From contig QANZ01027320.1 of the NCBI GenBank assembly GCA_003254925.1, positions 228,472 through 292,471 of the forward strand: DNA of 64,000 bases, written 5' to 3'. Source of the DNA: Chamaecrista fasciculata. Taxonomy: Eukaryota; Streptophyta; Magnoliopsida; Fabales; Fabaceae. Both the position numbers and the translations under genes were made by a program. The notes under the pieces are model-generated. The model was given only the letters and a program-made list of their open reading frames with translations. It had not been told where the DNA came from and ran no database searches. The number at the start of each line of letters is the position of its first letter. Within the stretch, counting starts at the first letter, position 1. Below, one piece after another: positions 47,230 through 62,400 of the stretch.

Positions 47230-47660
47230 GCTAAAGTGCACTTTTCCTTTTAAAACTTTTACTTAGGTCTCAAGTCACTCCTATAATTTTTTTATGTTGT
47301 ACTTTTGTTTTCATATTTTTTCCTCAGGTTGCATATTTGATTTGGTCTTATATTTTTGGATCATATTGCAGAATTGGTCTCATATCTTTTGGTCAGGTTG
47401 GTGAAATTAACCCCATATATTTAGGTCAGGTGTAGAATTAGTCTCATATCTTTGGGTTAAATGATTTTAAAAGTGAAACTTTTGCCAAAGATATGAGACT
47501 AATTTTGCAACTTGAACAAAAGATACGAGACAAAAAGTGATATAAGACCAAATTTGCAATCTGAGCAAAACATACGAGACCAATAGTACAACAAAAAAAA
47601 TTTTATGGGATCAATTTGAGACTTGAACAAAAATTATGGGACAAAAAATGCACTTTGACC
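47230..47660. repeat. Foldback repeat, copy B counterpart of 34726-35170
   Basis: Same motifs (ttggtctcatatcttttgg / gatatgagactaattttg) at the same distance upstream of the pseudogene. Confidence 0.6.
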
Positions 47661-48620
47661 TTGTTTTTATTATATTCAACATGGAATTCATACGTAGTCA
47701 GATGTACATTTCTGGAAATAAGACAAAGTTGTACTTGTAAGATTCACTCGATATACTAGATGTTTTTTTTTTCCAATTTTATCGGATGTCCCCAGAGGGA
47801 CAATATATTAGATGTTTTTTTTGGGACTTTCTTCAAGAAATATTTAGAAGGTCAAGTGAGAGCTCTTAGCTTTTTGCAACAATTTTTTTTATTGTCAAAA
47901 ATAGTCTTTTGATTTCTTAAGTTTAAAATTAAATTCAATTTTGATATTAATATTTTATTTGAGTTAATTTTATCATTTATGTTTTTAGAATGATTTAATT
48001 TTGTTATGATATATACTTATATCCTATTGATTTTTAATGAAATTATCTAATATGATTTACTAAAGTAAGTTTGAGATAAAAATGTGAAAGTTAATTACTT
48101 TCTAATTCAATTTGACATCATCTGTGTGACAATCTTGGTTGAGTAGAAATAAAAAATTTGTTAAGAGTAACTCGAATTAATTCTGAACTCCTCACATTAT
48201 TCAAATTTGAAATACGAGATATATAATCAATTTCGCTTAACAAGTTGTCCACTTTTTAAAATCGACTGGATCTTATTTGTTGACGGTAGGGATGCTTATG
48301 GGTAGGGAACTAGGGATTTATGATCCCCCAACTCAGACTCGAACCTGGATATAAGCGAGTATTAAAATTAATCTCTATCCCCATACTTTTTCGGGTAGTC
48401 TAATACCCAAACTCAGACCTGAAGAGAATTCAAAATAAATTACTTTTTATTAATATACAACTTATTTTTATTATTATTTTTTTTTTCATCTATAACTACT
48501 AAAAACAAAAAAAATTATAAATAGGAATATATTATTAAAATATTTCAAATTGTAAGGAATATATCCTTACAATTTAATGTTTTCTCAACAAAAAGTTTTG
48601 GAAGTATTATATTATATATA

Positions 48621-51431
48621 TATATTATTGATAGAGTACGGGTAGGGTATCACCATACTCAGACCCGGACTCGGTGAGGTTGGGCTGAGTCAAAGTCCAA
48701 ACCCATACGCATAGGGGTAATATTTCAGGAACCTCATTGGATATGAGTATTTTGATCATTTCTAGTTGACAGTCCCAATTGATATAAAAGTACTTGTCAA
48801 AAGCAATAAATAACTCCTAGACTCGTCGCATTCAAATTTGAAATGAGAGATATGTGACTATATATTCAATAGTTAGAGACCAAAGTGAATAACTATGAAA
48901 ATATATAAGACCAATTTGAATATTTTGAAAAATAAAAGACCAAAATAAACTTTAAAATAAATATATAAGATCAATTTGAACATTCGATCTAAATTAAATA
49001 CTTATTTTCTTTCTCCAATTTGAACATTTTGAAATATAAAATACGACAACTTTATCTCTAATTTGTGATTAAGAATAAAAAATTTTATTTATCTCTTTTT
49101 CAACTCCCTTATAATACACATAAGAGAGAAATGATTTATCTCAACTGTTAAGATTAGAAATAACGACAGAAATTATATAAAATCACATTTTAGAATCAAA
49201 ACAGAATAAATATAAAAGTCTCAGGACCAAAACAAAACAAAAAATAATGGTATGACCAAAATAAGACTTACCCATAGTTTAAGAACCAAAATAAATATTT
49301 GACCAAAAAAATCATCTGCAGATATCTAAAGGAGAAGTTAATTTCCTCTCTTGAATGTATGGATAATAAATTTTCATAGCATTCTAATTTGTAGACTAGA
49401 AAATCTAAAATAATTATATTTTTAATTGGGATTTAATGTAAAAATCCCGGTTGATAGATCAACGGGGCTTTACCACCATTGATCACCCCTTGTATGGGGT
49501 GTTTTTTTAATTTACTTTTAATTTTTTTTATTAATAAACAAAGAGGAAAGAGAAAGACTCATGGAATGGATTGTTATATTATCACTAGTTTTGTATCATT
49601 ACCTTTTTTAATTTAAGATTTATTTTTATCAAATTCTTTATCCAATATATATTGCTTGTTGTTAGTGCTATTTTAGGTATTATATGTACGATTTCCGACA
49701 CAAGTACGCATTTTTTGAAGATATAAACGATATTTAAAGAAAAAAGTATATCAATGCATATTACAAAAAAAAAATTATTTTTTACCTTTAAAGTATGATA
49801 TTATTTTTAGTTGTATTCTTAAAAAATTTTTGGGTTAATTATACTCGTAATGTATAGAGCCGGTTTTACTTATACCCTCAAAGTTTTCTTAATAAATTAT
49901 ATCTGAATATATCAAATTTGAGTTAATTGTACCTTAAATATCCCTCAATTTTAAGGTACAATTGACACAAAAAATTTAAGGATATAATTGGTAAAAAAGA
50001 AAAGATTGAGAGAATAGTTGACTCAAAAACAACTTTAGGGATATAACTGAAACCGACCTCATACTTCTAAGATACAATTGGTTCGAAAAGATTTTGAAAA
50101 TACAACTGAAAATAGCCACCTAAGTGTACTAATACTATTTTTGCCGACATTATAATATATTGAAAATAAGTAAAATACATCATATGTCAACAATAATTTA
50201 ATTTTCAGGCCAAATCAATAAACGATATACTGATATACAAAACCCAAATCAATAAATACAATGCTAAAGATGACGTACAATGAATTGAATGAATAAGGCG
50301 AAGTCATGTGATTGCCAACCGTTTTGTCCTTGAACTTCAAAAAGTCTCTTCAACTTAGAAATTTTTTTTTTTAAAAAAAGGAAGGATGATGTATATTTTA
50401 TTGGGCTTAATTAAGGAGGTAGATGAACTTATTTAGCACCTAATCAAATTTACATTTGATGTGTTTCGATTAAAGATTAAAGTGAAGAATAGAATAGAAT
50501 AAAGCGAAAAATAATTAAGACCTATTTCTCTTATTTAAAAAATTGAAATTTAGAGGAGAAAATCATAATCTCTCAATTTCCTCAACTGGTTATTCAAAAA
50601 TTCTAAATATATAATTAAAAAAAAAATTATTTTTCAAATTTGATAGTGATTTTATCAAGATATATTTTTAGTTCTATTATTGTTTTTATGATTTTTTTAA
50701 TATTAGATTGATTCAAATATAAATATCTATGTGGAAAAACTTTCTTGATATAAATATTTATGAAAAAAGTTACTTTTTTGATATGTAAGAAATATAATGG
50801 TAAATGTTTTCTTGACAGCACTAAGATCAATAATAATTTTTATTCAAAAGATATATTCCATATAAAATTAGTTATACTTTTACTTTATTTCTTTAGTTCA
50901 ATAATGTTTATTAATTATTCTTTTCATGCATTATTAAATTTGTATTATCCGATAAATTGTAGATATCATTTGACTTTTTTACAATATATTTTGGTTTGAT
51001 ACTTTTTTAAAATGAGAAAGGAGGACTTCTCAAATAAGGAGAAATTTGAAAGAGTTAATCTTTTCTTTCACTCTCGTCCCTTTCCTTCCCTCCCCATCAA
51101 TATTTTTCCTTCATCCTTTTCCAATTATCCAAACAAATATCACAGGGTAAAACTTGTTAATATAAACTTGCATACATTTATTCAATCAAATAATGATTAA
51201 GGTAACATTTTCATCATGATGAATTGTCAAATGTGATGACATCATACTATAAAATTCCAAGAAATTCTCGGAATTATTGAATAAGTTTTCAACACGCATC
51301 AATGACTTCGTTATTTTATTTCGGCCATGAAATATTCTAATCAGTGGCGGTGAAGTAATATTTTTCATTGTTTTAAATAGATTTTTTAGTGCTAAAGAAA
51401 TAGATAGTCCTAAAGTAAAGGTGATGTCTTT

Positions 51432-51496
<65 letters not shown>

Positions 51497-52580
51497 CATC
51501 ATCGTTATCAAATTTTGCTGCCCCTACTTGATCGATGTCTGTTTATTCTTGTTTTGTACGATGGTTTTCATTTATCTGTTTTATAATTTAAATTTAAATT
51601 CATTTTTACTTAATTTATAAAATTATAATTATAATACAATTAATTTTAAAATATTTTAATGATTTATTTTTTTAATTTAATCACTGAAAGATAAAATTGT
51701 AAAGTCTAGTTTTTAAAATATCTAGTTACTAGTTAGAATCAATTAAATATTTTTGTTAATATATTAATTTAGATTTAACAGTATACATATATGATATTTA
51801 AATGTTAATCATAAAGTGTAATATTTTAAAAAAATTAAAATTACATTAAATTTATCATTATATTTCAAGTAACATTTTTTAGAAATTAAATCATTAATTT
51901 TTTAATATTTAAAGTATCCTATCTATTGTCATCCTTAATAAATAAAGAACTATCCGTTGTCATCTCTATCCTAACTATCCTAAGAAATTACTATCCTTGC
52001 CTCGAACCTACTGTTAAGATGTAATTTGACTTTATTTACTAACAATCTCAACTGAACAAAAAGAAATCTTCAAATATCAGTATATTATTTTGAACTTGTC
52101 GTATTTATTTAGACTTAAAATGAGAGAAATATAATAAACTTTGTTTGTTTAACCGTAAAATGAATTATCACTTTTAAGACTTGATTTGATCTCATTTGTT
52201 GACGGCTCTAAAATACTCGTAAAAAAAATCTATAGTTCTAAATTTATCGCACTCGAGCTTGAAACGAGAAAAATATAACTATATTCAATATTTTTTTAGA
52301 TCAATTTAAAAAATTATAGAATGTGTATTTAACAAATAAATCATAGAAGACCAATTCAAAATCTACCCTATACTTTTTTTTTTTGGTCTTAAAATCTACC
52401 CTATACAGAAGGGGAAATTTGAGGTTTTGGCCATATACTTAAACAAAAATATCATGAACAAATATTCAAGCTTTGAGCACTTGTTACCAAAAAAAAAAAA
52501 TTCAAGCTTTGAGACACTAGGCGTGAAAATGAAAAGACCTTCCAACCACACTTGCATTATTAATGAAGTCTATCCATTTA
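48621..52580. other. Intergenic DNA upstream of the LRR kinase, no gene
   Basis: AT-rich. It includes a foldback repeat of the 30708/61945 family at about 49790-50140 and a TAA microsatellite at 51432-51496. Short frames of 60-80 codons at 50.6-51.4 kb have no coding signature. Confidence 0.45.
51432..51496. repeat. TAA trinucleotide microsatellite
   Basis: About 21 uninterrupted copies of a TAA/ATA unit, long enough to be length-variable. Confidence 0.95.
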
Positions 52581-52662
52581 TTTGGATTTGGCCAGCCAGC
52601 ATACAATAAATTCTTCCCTTCTCTTTCCCATTACTAACTTCACAACTCTGAACTTGAAAAAC

Positions 52663-53425
52663 ATGGCAAAACTTGTTCATATCTCTGTTTTCATGTTCTT
52701 TATGCTTTGCTTTAAGCTCTCTTTAGCTTGGAGTAACACAAACATCACCACTGACAAATCTGCACTTGTTGCCTTCAAATCTTCCATCACATATGATCCA
52801 CAAAATCTCTTAGCCAATTGGTCTCTCTCTTCTTCTTCTTCTTTTTCTCCATGCAATTGGATTGGTGTCACTTGCAACAATATATCAAGGGTTCATTCCT
52901 TGAATCTTAGTGACATAGGTTTTAATGGCACAATATCTTCTCAATTGGGAAATCTCTCGTTCCTCATTGAAATTGATCTTAGTGACAACAATTTTCATGG
53001 TCAATTGCCAAAAGAATTAGCTCAATGGAAGAGATTGAGATTGCTCAACTTGGCTAACAATAAATTTGATGGAGAATTTCCGATGTGGATAGGGAATATG
53101 TGTGCACTTCAATACTTGATTCTTCGCAATAATCGTTTTAGTGGACATATTCCTGTGTCTATTTCGAGTCTATTAAGGTTGGAAACGTTGGATTTGAGGT
53201 TTAATGCTATGGAAGGGATTATTCCACTTGAGATTGGAAGACTTCAGAACTTGAAGAATTTACGACTTTCGCGTAACAAGTTCTCAGGAGTTATACCTCA
53301 AACTATTTCGAACTTAACTTCACTTCAAATATTGAGTTTATCTGGTAACACTTTGTCAGGTATGTTTAAATTATTTATGTTATTCGTATTTGTTTTTATT
53401 ATATGAATTCTTGCATTTCACACAA

Positions 53426-53457
<32 letters not shown>

Positions 53458-56400
53458 TTAATTTGTATGTTTCCAATATTTTATTGTCTTTGCAGATTAG
53501 AATAGTGTTTTAATTTCCAGTTTTGATATTTATTTGAAAGTACTACTTTAATTCATAAGATATATATAGTTTGGCCAAAGTCCATGGATGATTATGGATA
53601 AGGCCCAATGAGCAAATGGATTGGGTTGATGAATATGGAATAAGATGTGTGAAGAATTAGAAGCCATGTGACATATGTAAAGTGTGTTATGGGATGTGGT
53701 TAAATAGGCATGTGAAGAGGGAACCGTTACCTTGTTGGCCTTCGCCGCGACACGATAGCTGGGCACGCAAACCTCCAGTGAGTGAGTTTATTTTTGTACA
53801 TCCTATAGCCAAGTTTTCTGTCGGTGAACCTCCTCCCTCGTCCGTGTTGTTTTTGCTGTCCCGTTTTCTCTTGGATATACTCGTTCACCCTTGCTCTGTT
53901 TTTGTTGTTTATCAATGCTACCATAATCATCATGTTCATGTTCTCTCTTCTTTCCCAAACGCAACATTCTCATACTCTGTTTTGGCAATTGAGGAAATTT
54001 GCATAAGCGTCACCACATCATCTCTTGGTTTCGACATGTTCTTTCAATGGCAGATTGTGAAATGTTTGAAGCCTCTAGTAGAATCGGCGCCTCCGTTCCA
54101 GATCTTAGTCGGCAACAATTGTTCTTTCCAGGGCGTTTTTAGGGTTTGCAATGTCGATTTGGCTATCCATGATAATCTTAGGGGTTGTTTGGGAGCCCTT
54201 GCATTTCAATCCAAGCTCATCCAAATGATTGAGATGAGATGATGTTGTAATGGGATGAGATGAGATGATGTATTGGTGTTTGGGTGATTTTAGAGAAAAT
54301 GATGTTAAATAGAGTGTGAAATTATATAAAAGGGTATGTAATGATTGTGGTTGGTTGAAATAGATTTATAGATTTTTTTAATTTGTATAGGGGTAGAAAT
54401 GGTAGGAAATAATAAGATGAGATGGAGATAATGAGATGAGATGATAGGTGTTTGGTGGTGCGTTGGATGGGATGATGTTGAGATTAGATGCTCTTGGAAA
54501 GCGTGAGGATGAGATATTTTTGGATGAAGGGTTTATGGTCAATCTCATTGGATGAAATGATGGACCAAAATGAAAATAATATTAAAATTATTTTAAGATT
54601 ACAATTTGGTCCATAAATTTGTACCTGTCCAATTAATCAATCCCTAACATGTGTAAATGATAACTCGGGGCCTGTAGAAAATCCAGCTCATCAATAATCG
54701 AGTCTATTTATGAAATTCAATGACCAAAAAGTAATAAACAATAGTTTGGGGACTAGAATGCAAATAACCTGAAAATTATTGTAAACATACAATTTGGTCC
54801 ACAACTTTGTATCGATCCAATGAATCGATCCATAAGTAATCTCGTAGTTTGATAAACAAAATAAGATCAGAAATAGTTTTATTATTGAAACGAAACTAAT
54901 CTCATAGTTTAAGGATCAGACTAGTAACAATGCCAACAAATGGGAAGATAAAAAATTATTTTAACTCCTTTTAATTTTTACACAAAACTTCATAAAATAT
55001 ATTGAAAAAAAGTATAGATTGAATTGTATAATAGTAAAAAACATATAGGAATTTTGCAGTTTGGACTAAAAAATATAACAAATATTTTGCGGACCAAAAT
55101 GCAACTCATCTCGTAATTTGAGTAAAAAATCTAACCATAAATAGTTTTATGACCGAGAAAATAGAAGAACTTTGAGACAATAAAACACAAAACAACATTG
55201 CAATTTTTTGACTACCTATGATTCGAACAAAAAAAAATAACTGATACGTGGAAACTTGTGTATTTTCCCAACCAAAAAATAACCGTTATTTCTCCATTAT
55301 CCACAACATATCGGATGATTTTGGACATGAATATAGAACAAAAAATAGTTTGAGGACCAAAATGAAACTAATTGCATAGTTTGAGGAAAAGAAACTAAAC
55401 AAAAAATAGTTTTATGAGCTAAGGAAACTGAACTCATAGTTTGAGGATCAAAATGCTTATAAAAGTGAAGAGAATACTGTAACGAGAATAGAAGAAAATT
55501 GTAACTTAAAAAAAAAATTAAGGATTCAATTGTATATTTTACTCAAAACAAATAGAAAAATATTGGGACTAAAAAAATAACAACATTGCAAATGAACAAA
55601 AATAATTTTTGTTTAATTAAGTTAATATAAATATATATATAATACAATATATAACATTTCTATATATATATTTAAGAATTGAGAATAAAAGAGAGATATA
55701 ATATATATATATATAAAATAACAATATATTTTTATATATATTTGAGAGATGTGTGTGTGAAGCAGAGAGAGATGTGTAAATGAAAAAGAAAAAAAAAATG
55801 ATAAGAAATGATAGATAGAGAGAGAAAATGATAAGTGTAATAAATGAGGGTATGTAAAATTACTATTTTGCCTAATTGTTTTTTTTTATATTTGTATTAG
55901 AGAATAGGTAATTATAGGTATATGAGTAGGGAAAATTTAGTAAATGTAAGAAAATGAAATGATGTTGTTGATGAGATGATGATTGAATGTAATGGAATTG
56001 AGATTTTGGAACCCCAAACAGGCCCTTAGATTTTCGGCCCATGTTTTGAAGATTAAGGAATCCATCTTTGATTTGGGCATCACTTGTTGACCACTTTAGG
56101 CTTACACACTGCAGATTACAACACTGGCCCCATTCGGTTCTTCTTTAAGGACCATTTTGCCACGATGCAAGTGGACTCACAGCTTCGGGTTAAAGAACTT
56201 GAATTTAATCATTTTAGACACTGTTCTACACATGCATTAGTCTATCTTTTTACCATGGCATGGGTCATACTTGATGAGCCTTGTACATATTTGGGCCTAC
56301 ATTTATTGGACTCATATCACTGGATTTCAAGACCATTAACTTCCCCTCCACATGACACTTCCGCAAAGTTACTCAAATTCCTTCAGCTTCTGGTTGCATT

Positions 56401-59400
56401 GGATGATCACTCACTATTCATGTGTGAGCCTTTTGCCATTGGAAGCCACGTTTTTTTTCCTCCATTGACCTTGAGGACGGTCCATTTCAAAGGGTGGAGT
56501 AATGTCATGGATGATTATGGATCAATAAGGCTCAATGAGCAAATGGATTGGGTTGATGAATATGGAATAAGATGTGTGAAGAATTGGAGGCCTCTAAAGT
56601 GTGTTAGAATGTGGTTAAATAGGCATGTGAAGAGGGGAATTGGGGGAATATTGTTAGAAAATTCTCTCTCTGAATTCTCTCTCCTTCTCATTGATTATGC
56701 TTCTCTCTCTTCTTGCTTCTCTTTCTTTCTCTTTCTCTTGTTATCTTTTAGTCCCTATTTACTGTTTGCTTCAGGATCATCAATGAATATCAGTTTTATT
56801 TGAGTGGCTTCATTGTTTTGTTATTTGCATATAACAGTCTCAAATTGGTCCCTCATGTGGTAGATTTTAAATTGGTCTCTTATCTTTCATTTCTTTCAGA
56901 TTGGTCCTATATGTTTTCATGATGTTTCAAATTGGTCTCAAAAATACTTTCAAGATGCGATTTTGCTAGCGATCTTAACTGTGTAGAAAAAGAATTTTTC
57001 AATAGTTAGCACATAGCTTCAAATTCTTCGCATTCGAACTTCAAATGAGAGAAATGTGACCAATTTCACTTATTTGACTGTGAAATGAGTTATCACTTTT
57101 GGACTCGATTTGATCCCGTTTGTTGATGGTCTCAAAATACTTATGAAAAGAAACACTCTGAATTCATTGCATTTGTGCTTCAAATTTGTCTTATTTTTTG
57201 GGCTAATATGAAAAATCATGGAAATATGAAAGACTAATCTGAAACAAATGAAAGATAGAGACCAATTTGAAACCTACCCTATACATAAGGGATCACTTTG
57301 AAACTTTGGCCTATATAGTTTTTAAGAATAACTAGTCTTAACTCTTAAGTGCAGTTAGATATCATTGATGATAATGTTATAAGAATTTTGACGCAGTGCT
57401 TATAGACCTTTTTGGCGGTGATTATAAGAAATTAAAGTCGTTGCCAGATATATTTTATTTTTTTTAATTTTTTGGGTGAAAGCCAAAAGTTTTCAGTGAC
57501 GTGTTGAATTGTGTACCAACTAAATCTTTGATATCAACAATAAGCAAATCGTAACAACAAAAGTGTTTTCTGGCGGCATACTAAATCGCCACTAATAGCT
57601 TTTCTGGTGACAATTTAAAGAAAATTGTCGCTAAAAATATAAAAAATTAGCTCAAAGTGAAAATTTAGTCTCATATCTTTTGCTCAGTTTTCAATTTGGT
57701 CCTGCATATTTTTTTGTTGCATTTTTGGTCCAATATCTTTGCAAAAGGTCCCAATTTAGTCTCATATCTTGGTCTCATATCTTTTGGTCAGGTTATATAA
57801 TTAGTCTCATATTTTTGCAAAAGGATCAATCATTAGTTGATCATTTTGCAAAAATATGAGACCACTTCTAAATCTAACCCAAAGATATAAGACCAATTCT
57901 GCAATTGACTCAAATATATGAGGCCAAATCTGTATCAAAAAAAGATATGAGACTAAATTGGGGTCTGACCCAATTGGGAACCACACAAAAGATATGAGAC
58001 CAAATTGAAGCTTTGGGAACCACAAAAAAGATATAAAACCAAATTGGGAACCACACAAAAGATATGAGACCAAATTGAAGGTTTGGCCAAAAAATTATCA
58101 TTAATACTTTCGGTGGCAATTGTTGGGCGGAAGCACAACCCACACAACAAATAAAGGAAGAGGAAATAGAGAAACAAACACGAAACTTTAACATGGTTCG
58201 GTGCCTCAAGACCTACTCCACGGTTCCACAAGAACAAACTTCACTATCTGTCATTTTTGCACGAACAAAATTACAAACCCTCCCCAATACAATTTTTGAT
58301 CGGAGAAAATTGCAAACCCTCTCTAAAAAATGACTCACAACTACCAAAACCTCATTACACCCTTTAGAATTTATATGTAAGTTGTGGTGTCTCTTAAGGT
58401 GAAAACCTCTCTATTTATAAGCTTCCTCACCTACTCAACTTTTCTATACAAGTAATGTGGGACTTTGAAAAAGCATAGAAAATCTGAACAACAATATACA
58501 TAAATTGTCACTGAAAGTGAATTTTCATTGATAATCTTTTTGTCACCACTACTAATAGTCTATTTTTCAGTAATACTATAAAATATTATTGATAGATGTA
58601 TCTAATAGAATGTTTGTAACTGATAAATTGATATTTTTTTTTTGGTTACATAATTGAAGGAAGCATTCCAGAAGAGATTGGTGATCTTCCACATTTAGAG
58701 GTTATCTATCTTTCAAGTAATCAACTTTCTGGCTCAATTCCGTCAACAATATTTAATAATTCTATTCTACAAGACCTTGATCTTTCTCATAATCATTTAT
58801 CTGGAAGTCTTCCATCAAATATATGTGAGGGGCTTCCAAGACTTGTAACACTTTATCTAAATGACAATGACTTCTCTGGCAAAATGCCATCTGATTGGTA
58901 TCAATGCAAAGAATTGGAAGATTTACAATTAAGTGGACTCAAAGGTGGATATATTCCAAAAAGCTTTCAAAATTTGACCAACCTCCAATCCTTGTATCTT
59001 GGTTACAACAACTTACAAGGTACGTCTTTCATTGTAATTTCCCCACTATATATTATACCCTATTAATTTATGAGGGCATTTTCCATTATTCATATATAAT
59101 TGTATGTAATTTATTATTGTAGGTGAAATTCCATCATTTATTTTCAACATGACTTCTTTGAGAATAATCAACTTTGGTCACAACAATTTACATGGCACTT
59201 TGCCGCCAGAGTTGGGCAATCAGCTTCCTTTACTTGAAGGTCTGAATTTAAATGGAAATCAATTAGAGGGAAGCATTCCAAAATCAATAATCAACTGCAC
59301 ACTTCTGACAGGATTATACATGGGTGATAACTTATTTACAGGTAAATACACCCGGGTCCATATGCCTCTATTTTTCATGTCTAGTTAATTTTTTTCAAAC

Positions 59401-62400
59401 ATATATGAAAACTTTTGAAGAAATTAGTAATAATAGTAATAGTAATAAAATCATAATTTTCTTTTAAACCATAATATTGTTGGATCAAACACTTATCATT
59501 TGATTAAAAATTATAATTTTAAGGAAGAATGCAACTCTATTTTCTCAACCTATAATAGAGCAGGCGCCAAAAGTGTCCTGACTCGACTATGATTCAATTT
59601 GGCCCCACATTTAGACCTCTGCCATGGTCCCATTTATATCTTTGGCACATTTCTCAAATTTGAATTCATGATCTTGGCTCTAATACTAAATGTTAAACTA
59701 ATATAGCTTTTGATATAGTAATGAATATATACTTGATCTAACCCATATAATTAAGTCCAATCCTCCTCTTAAAAGAAATCAAGATAGGGTCCTTTTAATT
59801 AGTGTTGCATTTAGCCATTTATTATGATATCAGAATTTAATTCTTGGATTGCTTGACATGTGTATAGTTTAATTTCCTGTATATATAGACATTCACATGT
59901 ATTGTCTTCACTTGAATTTAGCCATTTATTATGATATCAGAATTTGATTCTTGGATTGCTTGACATGTTTACAGTTTAATTTCCTGCATATATAGATATT
60001 CACATGTATTGTCTTCACTTTCATAGCCAATTACCCCTTATAAAAATTGTAACTATTCATAACTTTGTGTTTCCAGGTTTTTTACCCAGTGAAATAGACA
60101 ATCTTGACAAACTTGAGGTAATATCTTTGGGCGGAAATCACCTGAGTGGATCTATACCTTCCAATATTTTCAACATTTCAACATTGACACGCTTGTTTCT
60201 TGGAGGTAATTCATTTTCTGGCCTTCTCCCAACAAATATTGGAAGTGTCACAAAAAATCTAGAAAGATTGACAATTTCAGAAAATGAACTTGGAGGACAA
60301 TTCCCAAAGAGCATATTCAATGCTTCTAAGCTCATTTATTTAGACCTTGATTTCAACAAATTTAGTGGAGTTATTCCCAATGCACTTGGAAATCTAACCA
60401 ACTTGATCCAGTTAAGTTTAGATGGGAATGCTTTTAATGGGTTGATTCCTACCTCAATTAACAAATTACAAGGCCTTCAACACTTGGGTCTCAGTCACAA
60501 CAGATTGCAAGGCTCCATCATCAATGAAATATGCCAAGTCAAAAGATTGGTTGAGTTGAATCTAGCCTACAACATGTTCTCTGGATTGGTTCCAAAGTGC
60601 TTTGGGAATCTTACTTCTTTACAAAAGTTGAATTTGGGCTCTAACAAATTGATTTCTCAAATACCTCTTTCTCTTTGGAGTCTCAGAGATATAAAGGAAG
60701 TAGACTTATCCTCCAATGCATTCAATGGTACCATTCCACTTGAGATTTCAAATTTGAGAGCAATTACATTGTTAAACTTGTCAAGAAATCAATTTTCAGG
60801 GATCATTCCTCCAAATATTGATGGCTTGCAAACTTTGCAAAATCTATCTTTGGCACATAACAAATTACAAGGGCCTATTCCTGAATCAGTGGGTGACATG
60901 AAAAGTTTGGAATTCTTAGATCTTTCCCAAAATGATTTGTCTGGTGTGATTCCAAAGTCCTTAGAATCACTTGACCTTCTTAGATACCTTAACCTTTCTT
61001 ACAATTCATTGCATGGAGAGATTCCAAATGGTGGTCCTTTTAAAAGATTTACAGCTGAATCTTTTATGATGAATGAAGATCTTTGTGGAAAGGCCCAACT
61101 AAAAGTCCATCCATGTAAAACAGGAAACAAACATAGGCCAAATAAAGAGTTGATTTTGATAAAATGCTTACTGCCAATTACATTGGGAATCGTTTTGATT
61201 GTTTCATGCATAGTCTTTCTAAATCATAAGAGAGATCATGATAGTGATTCAACCAATAGGGATCTATTAAACATGAATAGACCCCCTAGAATATCCTACT
61301 ATGAACTTCTCCAAGGAACAAATAGATTCAATGAAAATAATCTTCTTGGAAGTGGTGGTTTTGGATCAGTATACAAAGGGATTCTTTCAAGTGGGCAAAT
61401 AGTTGCAATTAAAGTTTTTAACTTAGACTTGGAAGAATCTTTGAAGAGTTTTGATACAGAGTGCATTGCCATTTGCAATTTGCGCCATCGCAATCTTGTT
61501 AAGATCATCAGCAGTTGTTCAAATGTTGATTTTAAGTCTTTGATAATGGAATTTATGTCAAATGGGAGTCTTGACAAATGGTTGTACTCCCATGACTATT
61601 GCTTAAACATCTTGCAAAGGTTGAATATAATGATTGATGTAGCATCTGCATTGGAGTATCTTCACCATGGTTCTTCTACTGTGGTAGTTCATTGTGATAT
61701 AAAACCAAGTAATGTGTTGTTGGATGAAGACATGGTGGCTCATCTTAGTGATTTTGGTATTGCCAAATTGTTAGGCGAAGGACAAGTGCAAATTAACACC
61801 AAGACTTTTGCTACTATTGGTTATATGGCACCAGGTGATGATTTAATCATACTTTTTTTTTGTTATCTTCTTTATTTAATTCCTTAAAAAATTATGCTAC
61901 ACAAAAACATATAATTTTCAATTACTAATATATATACATATAGAGGTAAAAGTACTCTTGGTATCCTCAAAGTATGCGGTTATTTTCAATTGTACCTTAA
62001 AGTGTTTTTTTGGTCAATTGTACTCTCATAGTATGGAGTCAGTTTTAGTTATACCTCCTAAGCTTTTTTGAATCAATTATACCCTCAATCTTTTTTTTTA
62101 GTGTCAAGTGTATCCCTAAATTGGGGGGATATTTGGAGATATAATTGACTCAAAAAATCTTTGGGGGTATAACTAAAACTGACCCCATATTTTGGGAGTA
62201 TAATTGACCCAAGAAAAACTTTGGGGGTATGAATAAAAATGACTACATACTTGGGGGTACCAATAATACTTTTGTCCACATATATATCTTCACTTATGAA
62301 GCATGAACACTTCATTTTGAGGGCGTGTCGCCGTGTCAGACACGTGTCCGTGTCCGACACTCGTATGACACTCACACGATACATATTCTTAAATTTCAAA

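Larger units (their letters stand above)
41362..48620. repeat. Segmental duplication, copy B
   Basis: Direct repeat of 25132-36060 with the same order of exons, introns and 5' flank, and smaller owing to fewer insertions plus a deletion of the EGF/PAN region. The left limit lies in the intron before the last kinase exon. Confidence 0.85.

Noticed and set aside
53682..54242. A 186-codon host gene in intron 1 of the LRR kinase
   Set aside because: It lies within repeated LTR-like sequence and runs into a Tourist-like element; no protein family recognised.
56084..56803. A 239-codon host gene in intron 1
   Set aside because: It continues through a purine tract into LTR-like sequence, so it is better explained as retroelement DNA.
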